A stretch of 64,000 nucleotides of DNA from Rhizobium leguminosarum (GCF_004123835.1 NZ_MZMU01000017.1:1-64000), one strand, 5' to 3'; positions 16,587 to 25,086 are shown, counted from the stretch's first letter. Notes: generated by a model from the sequence alone, not told the origin. Program-made: numbers and translations.

Positions 16587-17806
16587 TGAACAAGCATCAG
16601 CCAAAGCCGCAACAACCTGCCACGCCTGCACTCCATCTTCAGGGCAGGCCGAAGCTGCGCGTACTCGGCACGGCGATTTCCCTGCTGGAGGAACTACGTC
16701 TGCAGGCCGAGCAGGATCTCGGCATCGACGTCACCTTCGACAATAACGACTTCCTGACGACGCAGCATAAGGCGGCGCAGGAGCCGGGTAGCTACGATAT
16801 TTACGACCAGTGTTTCCACAATCTGGATATCGTCTGGTACTGGCGCGCGGTGCAACCGATTGATACCAGCCGGATCAAGCTCTGGTCTGAGATCAACGAT
16901 CTCACCAAGACCGGGCACATCGGCCCGAATGCGCGGCTGGGACAGGGCGATGTACCGGCCAAGAAGCTGTTCGTACAGCCGAACCTCGCGCTTGGCGATA
17001 CGCCATCGCCGCGCATTTCGATGTTGCCGACGACGCACAATTTCGACAGTTTCGCCTACCGTACTGACGTGGTGAAGCATACCATCGAGATGAATTCCTG
17101 GGCGTCGCTGCTGAACGAGAAATGGGCGGGCCGCGTCTCCTTGGTCGATGAGCCGGCCATCGGCATTTTCGATGCGGCGCTGGCCGCGCAGGCGGCAGGA
17201 CTGATGTCGTTCAACAATATCGGCAATATGACGGTGGCCGAAATCGACCGGCTGATCGATCTACTGAAAGCACGCAAGAAGGACGGTTTCTTCCGGGAGT
17301 TCTGGCGAACGGCAGAGGATGCCGCTCGCTTGATGGTCGACGGTGAAACCGATGTACAGAGCATGTGGTCGACGGGGATTAACATTCTGAATGGGCAGGG
17401 CATTCCCGTCGAGCAGGCGGTCCCCGTCGAGGGCTACCGAGCCTGGCATGGCGGTCTGTGCCTGTCAAAGGATCTGAGTGGCCGGATGCTCGATGTCGCC
17501 TACGAATATCTGAACTGGTGGATATCAGGCTGGCCCGGTGCCGTCGTCGCGCGTCAGGGTTATTACATCTCGACGCCGCAACGTTCCCGGCAGTTCATGA
17601 TGCCGGCAGAGTGGGATTACTGGTACGAGGGGCACCCTGCCGCCACCGATCTTCCCGGCCCGGATGGATCGGTGCGAATTCGCAAGGGCAGCATAAGGGC
17701 CGGCGGGTCATACTGGCAAAGGGCAAACTGCATCGCCGTTTGGAACACGACGATGGATGAACACAATTATCTCGTCCGCCGGTGGATGCAGCTTGTCGGA
17801 CGGTAG
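16586..17806 (+). CDS. PotD-like solute-binding protein lacking a signal peptide
   Basis: A 406-residue homologue of the binding protein at 11794: both have a late WWISGWPGAVVARQGYY-type block, then a WYEG-type motif and an R-x-GGS block. Its N-terminus (MNKHQPKPQQPATPALHLQG) is polar and carries neither a hydrophobic core nor twin arginines. No upstream in-frame start would add a signal, because the gene starts at the CobW stop codon. It may be a cytoplasmic binding or sensing protein, or may reach the periplasm another way. Conserved binding residues cannot be checked by eye. Confidence 0.87.
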   Translation: MNKHQPKPQQPATPALHLQGRPKLRVLGTAISLLEELRLQAEQDLGIDVTFDNNDFLTTQHKAAQEPGSYDIYDQCFHNLDIVWYWRAVQPIDTSRIKLWSEINDLTKTGHIGPNARLGQGDVPAKKLFVQPNLALGDTPSPRISMLPTTHNFDSFAYRTDVVKHTIEMNSWASLLNEKWAGRVSLVDEPAIGIFDAALAAQAAGLMSFNNIGNMTVAEIDRLIDLLKARKKDGFFREFWRTAEDAARLMVDGETDVQSMWSTGINILNGQGIPVEQAVPVEGYRAWHGGLCLSKDLSGRMLDVAYEYLNWWISGWPGAVVARQGYYISTPQRSRQFMMPAEWDYWYEGHPAATDLPGPDGSVRIRKGSIRAGGSYWQRANCIAVWNTTMDEHNYLVRRWMQLVGR

Positions 17807-17818
17807 AAGAGGAAATGG

Positions 17819-19180
17819 ATGATGCCGTCTCACGGTGGAAAAACAGTCGCCCAGCTTTCCGTGCTGATCCAGAACGGCGCGCTTGATCCGGTGGCGCTCG
17901 CTGAGGAAACATTTATCACCATTGACAGCTGCAAGGACCAGTCGATCTTCGTCAACCTGCTGGAACAGCGGGCGAGGGCTGAAGCCGCCGCTTCGTCCAA
18001 GCGCATCAGGGATGGTCGTTCGCTTGGCCTGCTCGACGGCATTCCGGTCGCCTGGAAGGATCTTTTCGATATCGAGGGGCTTGCAACAACGGCCGGCTCC
18101 ACCGTGCTCAAAACATCGGTACCCGCAACTCGGGACGCCGATGTCGTTGCGGCGCTTGCCGGGGCCGGCATGGTCAGCATCGGCCGGGTCAATATGAGCG
18201 AGTTTGCCTTTTCAGGGCTCGGCATAAATCCTCACTACGGAACGCCGCAGAACCCGGCCTCGACCGATGGTGCACGGTTGCCCGGCGGTTCTTCGTCCGG
18301 CTCCGGCGTTGCGGTGGCATCCGGACTGGTGCCGGTTTCGATCGGGACGGACACGGGCGGATCGGTTCGCATTCCGGCAGCCTTCAACGGCATCGTCGGC
18401 TACAAGGCAACCCGCGGCCGCTATTCCATGCGGGGTGTTTTCCCGCTGTCGAAAAGCCTCGATTCGCTCGGGCCGCTCTGCCATACCGTGCAGGATGCGG
18501 TGTGGATCGATGCGGCGATGCGCGGCCTCGGCACACCCGATGTTCGCCGTAGCTCGGTCGAGGGTCTTTCGCTCGTCGTTCCCGAAACCATCGTTTTCGA
18601 TGATGCGGAAGCGGGCGTGGTGTCGGCCTTCGAGGTGGCCTTGAAGCTGCTGGAAAAGTCCGGGGCAAAAATTCGGCGGCAGGCGTTTCCGGCCTATGCC
18701 GCAATCTTTGAGCTGATGGCGAAATACGGCCCGCTGGTGACGGCCGAAGCCTTCGTGCTGCACCGGGAGCGTTTGGCGGGACCGGAGGCCGAGGGAATGG
18801 ACCCTCGCGTGGTTGCTCGCACGCGGCTGGGCGAGAAGATCACCATGACAGGCTATATCGAGACGTTGGCCGCCCGTGAGCATCTGATGGCGGAATTTGC
18901 GTCAAGCATCGGACCGGGCGAACTGGTCGTGTCGCCGACCTTGCCGCATGTCGCGCCCCTGACCGCACCGCTTTTGACCAACGACGAGCTTTTCGTGAAA
19001 ACCAATGCCAAGACGTTGCGCAACACGCTGATCGGCAACTTCCTCGACGGCTGCGGTGTCTCGATCCCCTGTGGCGCCGGCGACGCCGGCATGCCTGTCG
19101 GTCTGCTTCTTTCCGGCTTGCCGAATGGCGACGAGCATTTGCTTTCGGTCGCGCTGGCCACAGAAGAAGCCATACGATAG
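17819..19180 (+). CDS. Amidase (amidase signature family)
   Basis: A 453-residue amidase-signature enzyme. The Ser-cisSer-Lys triad is visible: Lys in PVAWKDLFDI (near residue 79), the glycine/serine-rich PGGSSSGSGVAVASG, and the nucleophile region DTGGSVRIPAAFNGIVGYK. It hydrolyses amides to acid and ammonia. It is the last gene of the long operon. Allantoin or urea-type pathways pair a biotin-dependent carboxylase with an amidase-signature allophanate hydrolase, but this protein lacks the C-terminal domain of that enzyme, so another amide is likely. Confidence 0.92.
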   Translation: MMPSHGGKTVAQLSVLIQNGALDPVALAEETFITIDSCKDQSIFVNLLEQRARAEAAASSKRIRDGRSLGLLDGIPVAWKDLFDIEGLATTAGSTVLKTSVPATRDADVVAALAGAGMVSIGRVNMSEFAFSGLGINPHYGTPQNPASTDGARLPGGSSSGSGVAVASGLVPVSIGTDTGGSVRIPAAFNGIVGYKATRGRYSMRGVFPLSKSLDSLGPLCHTVQDAVWIDAAMRGLGTPDVRRSSVEGLSLVVPETIVFDDAEAGVVSAFEVALKLLEKSGAKIRRQAFPAYAAIFELMAKYGPLVTAEAFVLHRERLAGPEAEGMDPRVVARTRLGEKITMTGYIETLAAREHLMAEFASSIGPGELVVSPTLPHVAPLTAPLLTNDELFVKTNAKTLRNTLIGNFLDGCGVSIPCGAGDAGMPVGLLLSGLPNGDEHLLSVALATEEAIR

Positions 19181-19537
19181 CTCCAATCTGACTGTCTATG
19201 CTTGCTGATTGCTGAAGCACTCGGTCTCTACTGACTTCGCGAGGACTACCTTCTAGCGTGATGCTCCGCGCTCGGCATGACAACGCAGGCGTGATCACGA
19301 TCGAGATAAAGAGGATGTCATTCCTCCTCATCGATGAGAGGCAAGGATTGCGACCGCGCCTCATGTCGCGGTTGTTCAAAGATATATCCCTCACAAGCGG
19401 GAGCGGCCGCTCGCAGGGTCTTCTTCTTGACCGCAATCCCAATCATTGAGCGCTGACGCTATCACCACAGCCCAGCCAATTCAGGTGGGCGGATCGTGGC
19501 TGACGCCGATGAGCACCGTCGCAAACGTTCAACACTT

Positions 19538-19735
19538 TCAATATTTCTTCTTGCGAACGATCTTGTTGCCGCGGGGTCCGCTCACGACCGGTGTTCGGTC
19601 GCGGTTTTCGGCAAGCAAGCTCCGCCAGCGTTCCAGGCGATCGGCGCCCAGGGCACCGCTTGCGACAGCTGCCTGGACCGCGCACCCAGGTTCATGGGCA
19701 TGGGTGGCCTTGATCCGGATCAGCCGGTGCGATGC
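19538..19735 (-). pseudogene. rsgA: rsgA C-terminal fragment (ribosome small-subunit GTPase A)
   Basis: Reading leftward and ending at a TGA at 19540-19538, the frame encodes HEPGCAVQAAVASGALGADR followed by LERWRSLLAENRDRTP and a basic tail GNKIVRKKKY. This matches the C-terminal zinc-site region of RsgA, where HxxxCxxxxAI/V follows the GTPase domain. The GTPase domain and upstream cysteines are absent, and the frame meets a stop at about 19787. It is a decayed or recombined tail, not a working gene. Confidence 0.65.
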
Positions 19736-19777
19736 GACCGAGCTTGATCGGTAACTCCCCGAAGACGCCGCCGTCTG

Positions 19778-19797
19778 TTTGAGGATTCATCCTCAAA
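19778..19797. repeat. Tight 9-bp inverted repeat
   Basis: TTTGAGGAT and ATCCTCAAA are exact reverse complements separated by only TC, followed by AAAAG. The spacer is too short for a normal RNA loop, so this looks more like a dimeric protein-binding site than a terminator. No gene starts close enough to name a controlled promoter. Confidence 0.4.
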
Positions 19798-20021
19798 AAG
19801 GAAGTCAAACGGAATTCCGGCTGCTGAGACAATCGCCCAAAGGACTCGATACTCGGATTTACCTTGCCGGCTTCAGCCGTGACACGATCGGATTGGCCAG
19901 ATTGGCTTTAACTGCAAGCGCGCAGGGGGCTCGTTGAAGCTCCATTCAGGCGAAGAGCGTCACCTCTGACGCAGTTGACGAGAGCGACTAGATCTATTGA
20001 ACAAAGACGCGAAAGCGGTGG

Positions 20022-21566
20022 TCAGGCCCGGTCTCGCTCGAATGCGTCGGCATAGAGCGCCTCGATCCTTTCGACCTCGGCGTCGTCCAGCGCAGCAAAC
20101 TCCTTCGTGCGTGCTCTCTGCGACAGCCGGCCGTCGTTCTGGACGAGGAACTTGTGTAGCAGTTCGGCTTGAGCCGTTGGCATGTCGATGATCTGCTGGA
20201 TGCCTTCGGAAAACGTATCGAACGCCTGCAGGAAGCGAACCTCTTGCGGTAGATCGTGTTCGACCGTCTGTTCGACGCAGGCATAGAGGAAGGTCGCATG
20301 CGCCGTGGCATCGAAATAGCGGTAGAAAGCGGCCGTGTCTTTTAGCACCTCCACATTGCCCGAGACGGTCGGACGCCATTCGATAAACGGAAGGAGCGGC
20401 GCCGACCAGGACTCCAATACCGCTCTGTACCGGTCGACGTTGCGCAGGATCACCGCGCTGACTGGAAACACGAGACCGGGAGGACTGTAGGAAGCGGTGG
20501 CAAGCGCATGGTGGATAAGCCAGCGATGCAGCCGGCCGTTACCGTCCACGTAAGGGTGAATGTAGACGAAGCCGAATGCAAGACATGCCGCTGCTACTAC
20601 TGGGTCCATCGCGCCCCGCGCGGCGCGGTCAGAGAATGCGATCAGGCCGCCCACCAGGCTTTCCAGATCCTCATGCCGCGCGCTGATGTGATCGGGGATG
20701 GGCATGTTGGTGTCTCGGTCATGTACGCCGATGAAACCGCCTTCGTCCCGAAGGCCGAGAGGCACGAAGCGGGCGTCTCCGATGACGATGCGCTGAAGGC
20801 GATCGAGTTCGTCGAGGCTGAGCGGACTCACGCCCGCTTGCGCGATGGCCTGGCCCCAGCGCGCTGCCCTTTGGCCTGATGGTCGCTCTCCTTCGATGGC
20901 GAAGGAGGACTTAGAATCGTTGAGCAGAATAAAAGCGGCGGCTCGCGCTACTAGATCGGGACGGACGCGACCCATCGCCTCGCGTGCCCGTTCGCCGAGC
21001 GCCTTTTGCGAGAACGCGACGAGATCCGGCGTCCGGCGAACCAGGGGGCAGAATGCCGGCGTGCCCGGCAGATTGTTCGAGACCTTGTGCCGCGGAGATG
21101 GATCGCCTTCAGCCAGTGAATATTGCTGATCCGGGTTGAGGATCGTCACCATCCGCACCTTCCCGGGATCGGGAATATCGAGCTGCCGATCGGTCAGCCA
21201 CTCGTACAGGAACCAGAGGCGTCGCGCGAAAGCGCCAGTTGGCGTCGCCCGGATGATAGCCTCGATCTCGTCAGTCTCAATGATCTGGAACAGAGCCGAT
21301 AACACCTGGAGATCGACGCCTTCGTATCTGAAGGCGAAAACCAGATGAGAGCCAAGCTCGGGCTGTGGACGATACCGGGGCGTCAGCATCAACCAGGCCT
21401 CGGTTGATGTCGGATGATGCCGCTCGGCTATAGCGGCCATCCGTATAGGCGGCGGCAAGATCAGATCGTAGCGTGCCATGATCGCGGCATAGCCAGCCGG
21501 TTCACCGCGCTCAGGCAGCGGCCGTCCGTGAAGATCCCTCACACTCTGCGTAGGCCATTCACGCAT
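20022..21566 (-). CDS. Fic-domain protein (putative AMP transferase)
   Basis: A 514-residue Fic protein. The active-site motif HPYVDGNGRLHRWL (near residue 335) carries the catalytic His and the phosphate-binding GNGR. An inhibitory (S/T)xxxE(G/N) motif is present as SFAIEG near residue 220, N-terminal to the Fic core, which is the class II autoinhibited arrangement. A winged-helix-like region may occupy the C-terminus. Fic enzymes usually transfer AMP to target proteins. The ATG at 21566 is chosen over a TTG one codon earlier because GGAG lies 6-7 bp upstream. Confidence 0.9.
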   Translation of the reverse strand: MREWPTQSVRDLHGRPLPERGEPAGYAAIMARYDLILPPPIRMAAIAERHHPTSTEAWLMLTPRYRPQPELGSHLVFAFRYEGVDLQVLSALFQIIETDEIEAIIRATPTGAFARRLWFLYEWLTDRQLDIPDPGKVRMVTILNPDQQYSLAEGDPSPRHKVSNNLPGTPAFCPLVRRTPDLVAFSQKALGERAREAMGRVRPDLVARAAAFILLNDSKSSFAIEGERPSGQRAARWGQAIAQAGVSPLSLDELDRLQRIVIGDARFVPLGLRDEGGFIGVHDRDTNMPIPDHISARHEDLESLVGGLIAFSDRAARGAMDPVVAAACLAFGFVYIHPYVDGNGRLHRWLIHHALATASYSPPGLVFPVSAVILRNVDRYRAVLESWSAPLLPFIEWRPTVSGNVEVLKDTAAFYRYFDATAHATFLYACVEQTVEHDLPQEVRFLQAFDTFSEGIQQIIDMPTAQAELLHKFLVQNDGRLSQRARTKEFAALDDAEVERIEALYADAFERDRA

Positions 21567-21703
21567 CAACGTCTCCGCGAAACTGGATCACTTGGTCTAG
21601 GGCCCAACTGTGAAAATCCTTCACAACTTGCGCAAAACTATCACCTCTTCTTCATTTTGTGAACATTAATCACCAGGCCCAAGAGCAAGTCGGTGGTCGA
21701 TGA

Positions 21704-21913
21704 GCCAAGACTTTCAACCGGAGACCTTCTACGGCCGCTGCGTCGGGGATCTTGAGCGAGGTCGATCTTAGTGCCGAGATCACACGGGCGGTGGCCGGCA
21801 AGACCATCCGGCAGATCAGGATCGGCACCGTCTATCGGGCCACAACCGGCGTGCTGCCGGCGTTCCTTTCAAAGATCGCCCGCAAGCCGCGTATCAATAT
21901 CCTTGACGCTTGA
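21704..21913 (+). pseudogene. Unassigned coding-like fragment
   Basis: Between a stop at 21701-21703 and a TGA at 21911-21913 the frame reads like the tail of a real protein, with TRAVAGKTIRQIRIGTVYRA followed by TTGVLPAFLSKIARKPRI. Codon use is biased like nearby genes. I do not recognise the family. There is no start codon with a ribosome site, so it is probably a remnant cut off by insertion of the FitAB-like pair. Confidence 0.35.
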
Positions 21914-21931
21914 TATCATTGTACATATGTT

Positions 21932-21946
21932 GATGTCAGCGACATC
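21932..21946. promoter_or_regulatory. Palindromic operator candidate for the FitAB-like pair
   Basis: GATGTC-AGC-GACATC is a perfect 6-bp inverted repeat ending 21 bp before the antitoxin ATG. A further GACATC half site lies at 21961-21966, immediately before the start codon. Ribbon-helix-helix antitoxins such as FitA bind such paired sites to repress their own operon, so autoregulation is likely. Confidence 0.5.
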
Positions 21947-21967
21947 GTTTTTGTTAGGTTGACATCA

Positions 21968-22222
21968 ATGCCGGCGGTCACCATTCGCAATCTGTCTGAT
22001 GAAACACATCGCGCCCTACGGGTGCGAGCAGCTCATCATGGCCGAAGCACAGAGGCCGAAATCCGTGACATTATCGAGGCCGCCGTTCGCCCGTCTGAAC
22101 GCGTGAAGCTCGGCTCTTTACTTGCGGCCATCGGTCGTGACGCTGAGCTCTCCAATAGCGACGTTGAAGCCTTGCAGCAAAATCGCGATAAGGCGCCTGC
22201 TGAACCCATGACTTTCGAATGA
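21968..22222 (+). CDS. FitA-like antitoxin (ribbon-helix-helix)
   Basis: An 84-residue antitoxin. The N-terminus (MPAVTIRNLSDETHRALRVR) is a typical FitA/Arc-type ribbon-helix-helix, followed by the conserved HGRSTEAEIRDIIEAAV segment; the C-terminal tail would cap the toxin. A TTG three codons upstream is possible, but the ATG gives the family start. It overlaps the toxin gene by 4 bp. Confidence 0.9.
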   Translation: MPAVTIRNLSDETHRALRVRAAHHGRSTEAEIRDIIEAAVRPSERVKLGSLLAAIGRDAELSNSDVEALQQNRDKAPAEPMTFE

Positions 22223-22638
22223 TCCTGTTGGACACCAACGTGATATCGGAGCCGTGGAAACCGGTTCCTGATGGAGCAGTGGTCGCTTGGTTGGACGCCC
22301 AAGCCATCGAAACTCTCTTCGTTTCCGCAATAACAATTGCAGAACTTCGTTTTGGGATCGCTGCCATGCCCTCAGGCAAACGGCAAACTATCCTTCGCGA
22401 TCGCCTGGAGGACGAAGTGCTTCCGCATTTTGCCGAACGCATCCTGCCTTTCGGTCTTGCCGCCAGCCAATTCTACTCGGAACTGATGGCGCGCGCTCGA
22501 GTATCCGGGAAAGCGATCAGCAAGGCGGATGGATATATTGCAGCCACCGCCGTAGCGAACGGCCTTGCCGTCGCAACTCGCGACACAGGCCCTTTTGAGG
22601 CCGCTGGGTTGAAAGTGATTAACCCCTGGCTCCCATGA
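22219..22638 (+). CDS. FitB/VapC-like PIN-domain toxin
   Basis: A 139-residue PIN-domain ribonuclease. The acidic metal-binding residues are visible: LLDTNVISE at the N-terminus, IAELRFGI near residue 38, KADGYIAATA near 98, and TRDTGPFE near 118. Free toxin would cleave RNA, often tRNA or rRNA; the upstream antitoxin inhibits it. Length and gene order match the FitAB class. No sign of damage is seen. Confidence 0.92.
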   Translation: MILLDTNVISEPWKPVPDGAVVAWLDAQAIETLFVSAITIAELRFGIAAMPSGKRQTILRDRLEDEVLPHFAERILPFGLAASQFYSELMARARVSGKAISKADGYIAATAVANGLAVATRDTGPFEAAGLKVINPWLP

Positions 22639-23590
22639 ACATCATGTGGTTTTAGGTACCGTTGGGCGAAGAAGCCGGGGCAGCTCATCGACATCGCAGG
22701 CGAGCACGGCGTCTTCCACATCAAGGCCGACGGCTACCGGCGGCTGATCCGCCGGACAAGCACCAGCGCTGACATCGACGAATTATTGCGAGTGAGTCGG
22801 ACTTCGGTCCGATGGTAGACAGCAATCTCTCTGCTAATTTCCGTTCCGCTGAGACTGCAAAACTCAGCGCGAAAAGGGTGTCTGCCCCTGATCCGGAGCA
22901 CGCTTTTCAAACTCATTTTCGGCAATGCCCCCTTGACCCTCGGCACCGATGGTACGCGGGCGGCCAACCTCCCGGGGTATAGGTAATTTCTCGGAGCAGC
23001 TTGCGTGGTGTAGCCCATGAAAAAGCCCCGCCACGTGGCGGGGCTGAGTTCGCATGCAGGAAAAGTGGATCATGAAGAAGGGGTCGCGAGATATCGCGTT
23101 CTTCGTATCCGCCCATAATCAGATCACGCAACAATAAGTTCCGGTGTCTGATCGATTTTTTTAGTAAACAACATACATTAAGCGCTCATGACAGGCGTAG
23201 GCTAAATTAAAAGGCGAATCTATACGGTGTCGTCTGACAATAAACGAGTGTGGCGAACACTTCAGGCCAGACGTGGTCCTGTGGCGGAGCCATCATAACT
23301 GGAAGCAATTTGGGGTAGCTTCTGTGGAGAGGCTTGGGACCGGATATTACTTGGGCGCAAAGGACCGTAAAGTCGTAGACCGCTCGCGCGGTTTGATGAA
23401 TATTCTTTAAGAGGGGAAAGCGGGCAAGTTGACGTTGCAAGCGCGGGAATTCCGAGTCACTCTTCAACCCAGAGGCAAGGGCGAGGCCCTTGATGGGGAT
23501 CAAGACAATGCCGCGCCGCCGCCGCGGTTCTTCCAAAGCGTCCAAGCTTGGCGGACCACCGACGGACGTTTGACGGGTCCTCTGAAACCG
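22639..23590. other. Gene-poor gap with unassigned fragments
   Basis: About 950 bp without an intact gene I can support. At about 22650-22800 the plus strand carries a protein-like stretch (PGQLIDIAGEHGVFHIKADG then YRRLIRR) without a start codon. At 23207-23545 on the minus strand there is a 112-codon open frame with no recognisable domain and no clear ribosome site. A minus-strand terminator lies at 23025. The area looks like recombined debris. Confidence 0.55.
23025..23044 (-). terminator. Rho-independent terminator, leftward
   Basis: GCCCCGCCACGTGGCGGGGC is a perfect 20-bp palindrome. On the minus strand it is followed by a run of Ts (the plus strand shows AAAAA before it), the classical form of an intrinsic terminator. 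No intact minus-strand gene ends directly upstream of it, so it may be left over from a lost gene. Confidence 0.7.
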
Positions 23591-23773
23591 TCATACTGCT
23601 AAGCCGGATGCGGCCGGCTGGCTGTTGACGTTCGGATCTTCTCTGAAGACGCCTGCGGTCACGTCATAGACGCCGTCCGAAAACTGGACGAATTCGATGT
23701 CGATCAGCTTGCTTTGTGCATTCAAATAAAGGTTGCTGGTGACGCCATTTTTGCTGTCCACCGGGCCTTCTCA
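23591..23773 (-). pseudogene. C-terminal tail of an RTX (haemolysin-type) protein
   Basis: The leftward frame ending at 23591 reads NLYLNAQSKLIDIEFVQFSD followed by GVYDVTAGVF. The IEFVQFSDGVYD pattern is typical of the end of RTX calcium-binding secreted proteins in rhizobia. No GGxGxDxUx nonapeptides or start codon remain, because the frame opens only at about 23773. It abuts the broken mocA-like gene, so the two were probably joined by a deletion. Confidence 0.5.
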
Positions 23774-23778
23774 GCGCT

Positions 23779-24114
23779 TTCGACGCGGAGCGAACTTGCC
23801 ATGCCCGTTTCAAAATCCGGATTGTAAACGACAGTTAGGTCGAGGCCGCACAGTGCGCTGGTGATTTCGCGGTGGCGATGTCCTGTGACAGCCACCACGG
23901 GGGCTGCACTGACGCTCAGTGCAACAGCTGCGAGCCGCCGGACAAGAGGCATGCCGTCGAATTCCGCCAGCAGCTTGTGCGCGTGTCCATCACCCATTCG
24001 GCTTGCCGTGCCGGCTGCCAGAAGCATGATGGCGATTGAGCTCTTCGTAACACCGTCTGAAACAGAGGACCGATCGGCTCGCCTTATATCCGTCAACGCC
24101 TCCTCCCTTTTCAA
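23779..24114 (-). pseudogene. mocA-like molybdenum cofactor nucleotidyltransferase, truncated
   Basis: About 112 residues match the N-terminal half of the MobA/MocA nucleotidyltransferase family. The nucleotide motif LLAAGTASRMG is present, then KLLAEFDGMPLVRRLA and NPDFETGMASSLR. The C-terminal half with the catalytic and substrate residues is missing; after residue 112 the frame runs into unrelated sequence and stops at 23722. MocA makes the cytosine dinucleotide form of the cofactor that PaoABC-type enzymes need, and this gene lies directly after paoD, so the locus has lost its own copy. Confidence 0.75.
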
Positions 24115-24147
24115 CCTAAAAACACCGCGCGACCCAATTTGGCAAGG

Positions 24148-25086
24148 CTACGGCCCAAACGCCATCAGGCGTGAAGCAGCCACATCCGCCAGGACCGACA
24201 ATGCCAGTGAGGATGCATCTCGCGCCGGGCCAAACATTCCGATCGGCGCCTTGATGCGATCGATATCGCTGTCCGCATAGCCCCGCTGTTTGAGGTGCTG
24301 GACCCTCTTTTGATGGGTGCGTGTGCTCCCCAGTGCGCCGATATAAAATCCCGGCAACTGCAGAGCGGCATTGAGGATCGCCTCTTCCTGATCGAGATCG
24401 TGGTGCAGAAGAACGATGGCCGTATGCAGATCAATCTCCGGACAAAACTCTGTCCCGCTTGCGCCCCGGCGCAGATGAACGACCTCATATCCCGCCACTT
24501 CCGCCAGGCGGCCAACCGTCTCTGCCTCAAGCGTTTGCCCGGAGAGCACAAGCCTGGTGCGGGGGCGGTAGAGCGTCAGAAACGCGTCATCCCTCCAACC
24601 GGACCGTTTCGGCGGCGTTGACGATGACAGACTTTGCCGCGCAGGCACGTAGGCCAAGGCGGCGGGCTGGCGGGCGTTTAGGCTATTGAGGATTTGCGAG
24701 ATCGCGGCGGTGTCACGCAGCAGGTGAATTGCCACCGACAGACCGCCGCCGCAGGGCAGAACGATGTCAATCAGGGTGGAGCCCTCGCCAAACAAGACCA
24801 GCCGATCCTCTCCTGCCGCCATTGCAAGCAGCGCTTCAGCGGCGACCGCGGCTTCGACGCAGCCGCCGGAAACGTAGCCGCAGAAGCGCCCGTCGGCAGC
24901 CACGGCCACATGCGACCCGAGCGGCCGGGCGGCGCCGCCGCGAATGGAGACCAGCGTGGCTAAGGCCACAGCCATGCCCGCCTCGTGGCATTTGAAAGCG
25001 AAAGCCAGAATTTCGGCGGGATCATCGGTCAACAGCGACCGGACCGGTGTTGGAAACAGAAGAGGCGCCGGGAGCATCTGCATCAT
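24148..25086 (-). CDS. paoD: XdhC/CoxI-family molybdenum cofactor insertion chaperone (PaoD-like)
   Basis: A protein of about 312 residues with the two XdhC domains. The N-terminal part has LVSIRGGAARPLGSHVAV and the cysteine segment GYVSGGCVEAAV. The C-terminal Rossmann-like part ends with LGSTRTHQKR and KAPIGMFGPAR. Such chaperones bind and protect the sulfurated cofactor before insertion into the large subunit. The start at 25086 (ATGATG) gives the family length; the frame is open to 25320, but that extension looks random. It follows paoC after a 387-bp gap. Confidence 0.85.
   Translation of the reverse strand: MMQMLPAPLLFPTPVRSLLTDDPAEILAFAFKCHEAGMAVALATLVSIRGGAARPLGSHVAVAADGRFCGYVSGGCVEAAVAAEALLAMAAGEDRLVLFGEGSTLIDIVLPCGGGLSVAIHLLRDTAAISQILNSLNARQPAALAYVPARQSLSSSTPPKRSGWRDDAFLTLYRPRTRLVLSGQTLEAETVGRLAEVAGYEVVHLRRGASGTEFCPEIDLHTAIVLLHHDLDQEEAILNAALQLPGFYIGALGSTRTHQKRVQHLKQRGYADSDIDRIKAPIGMFGPARDASSLALSVLADVAASRLMAFGP

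Larger units (their letters stand above)
19181..20021. other. Gene-poor gap with fragments
   Basis: An 841-bp stretch between the amidase and the Fic gene. Apart from the rsgA tail and the small palindrome listed separately I see no intact gene. Several open frames exist on both strands, but none has recognisable domains or a convincing ribosome site. The mix of remnants marks the boundary of the catabolic block. Confidence 0.7.

Noticed and set aside
23207..23545. 112-codon minus-strand open frame
   Set aside because: No ribosome site, no recognisable domain and a setting full of debris; kept only as a note in the gap entry.
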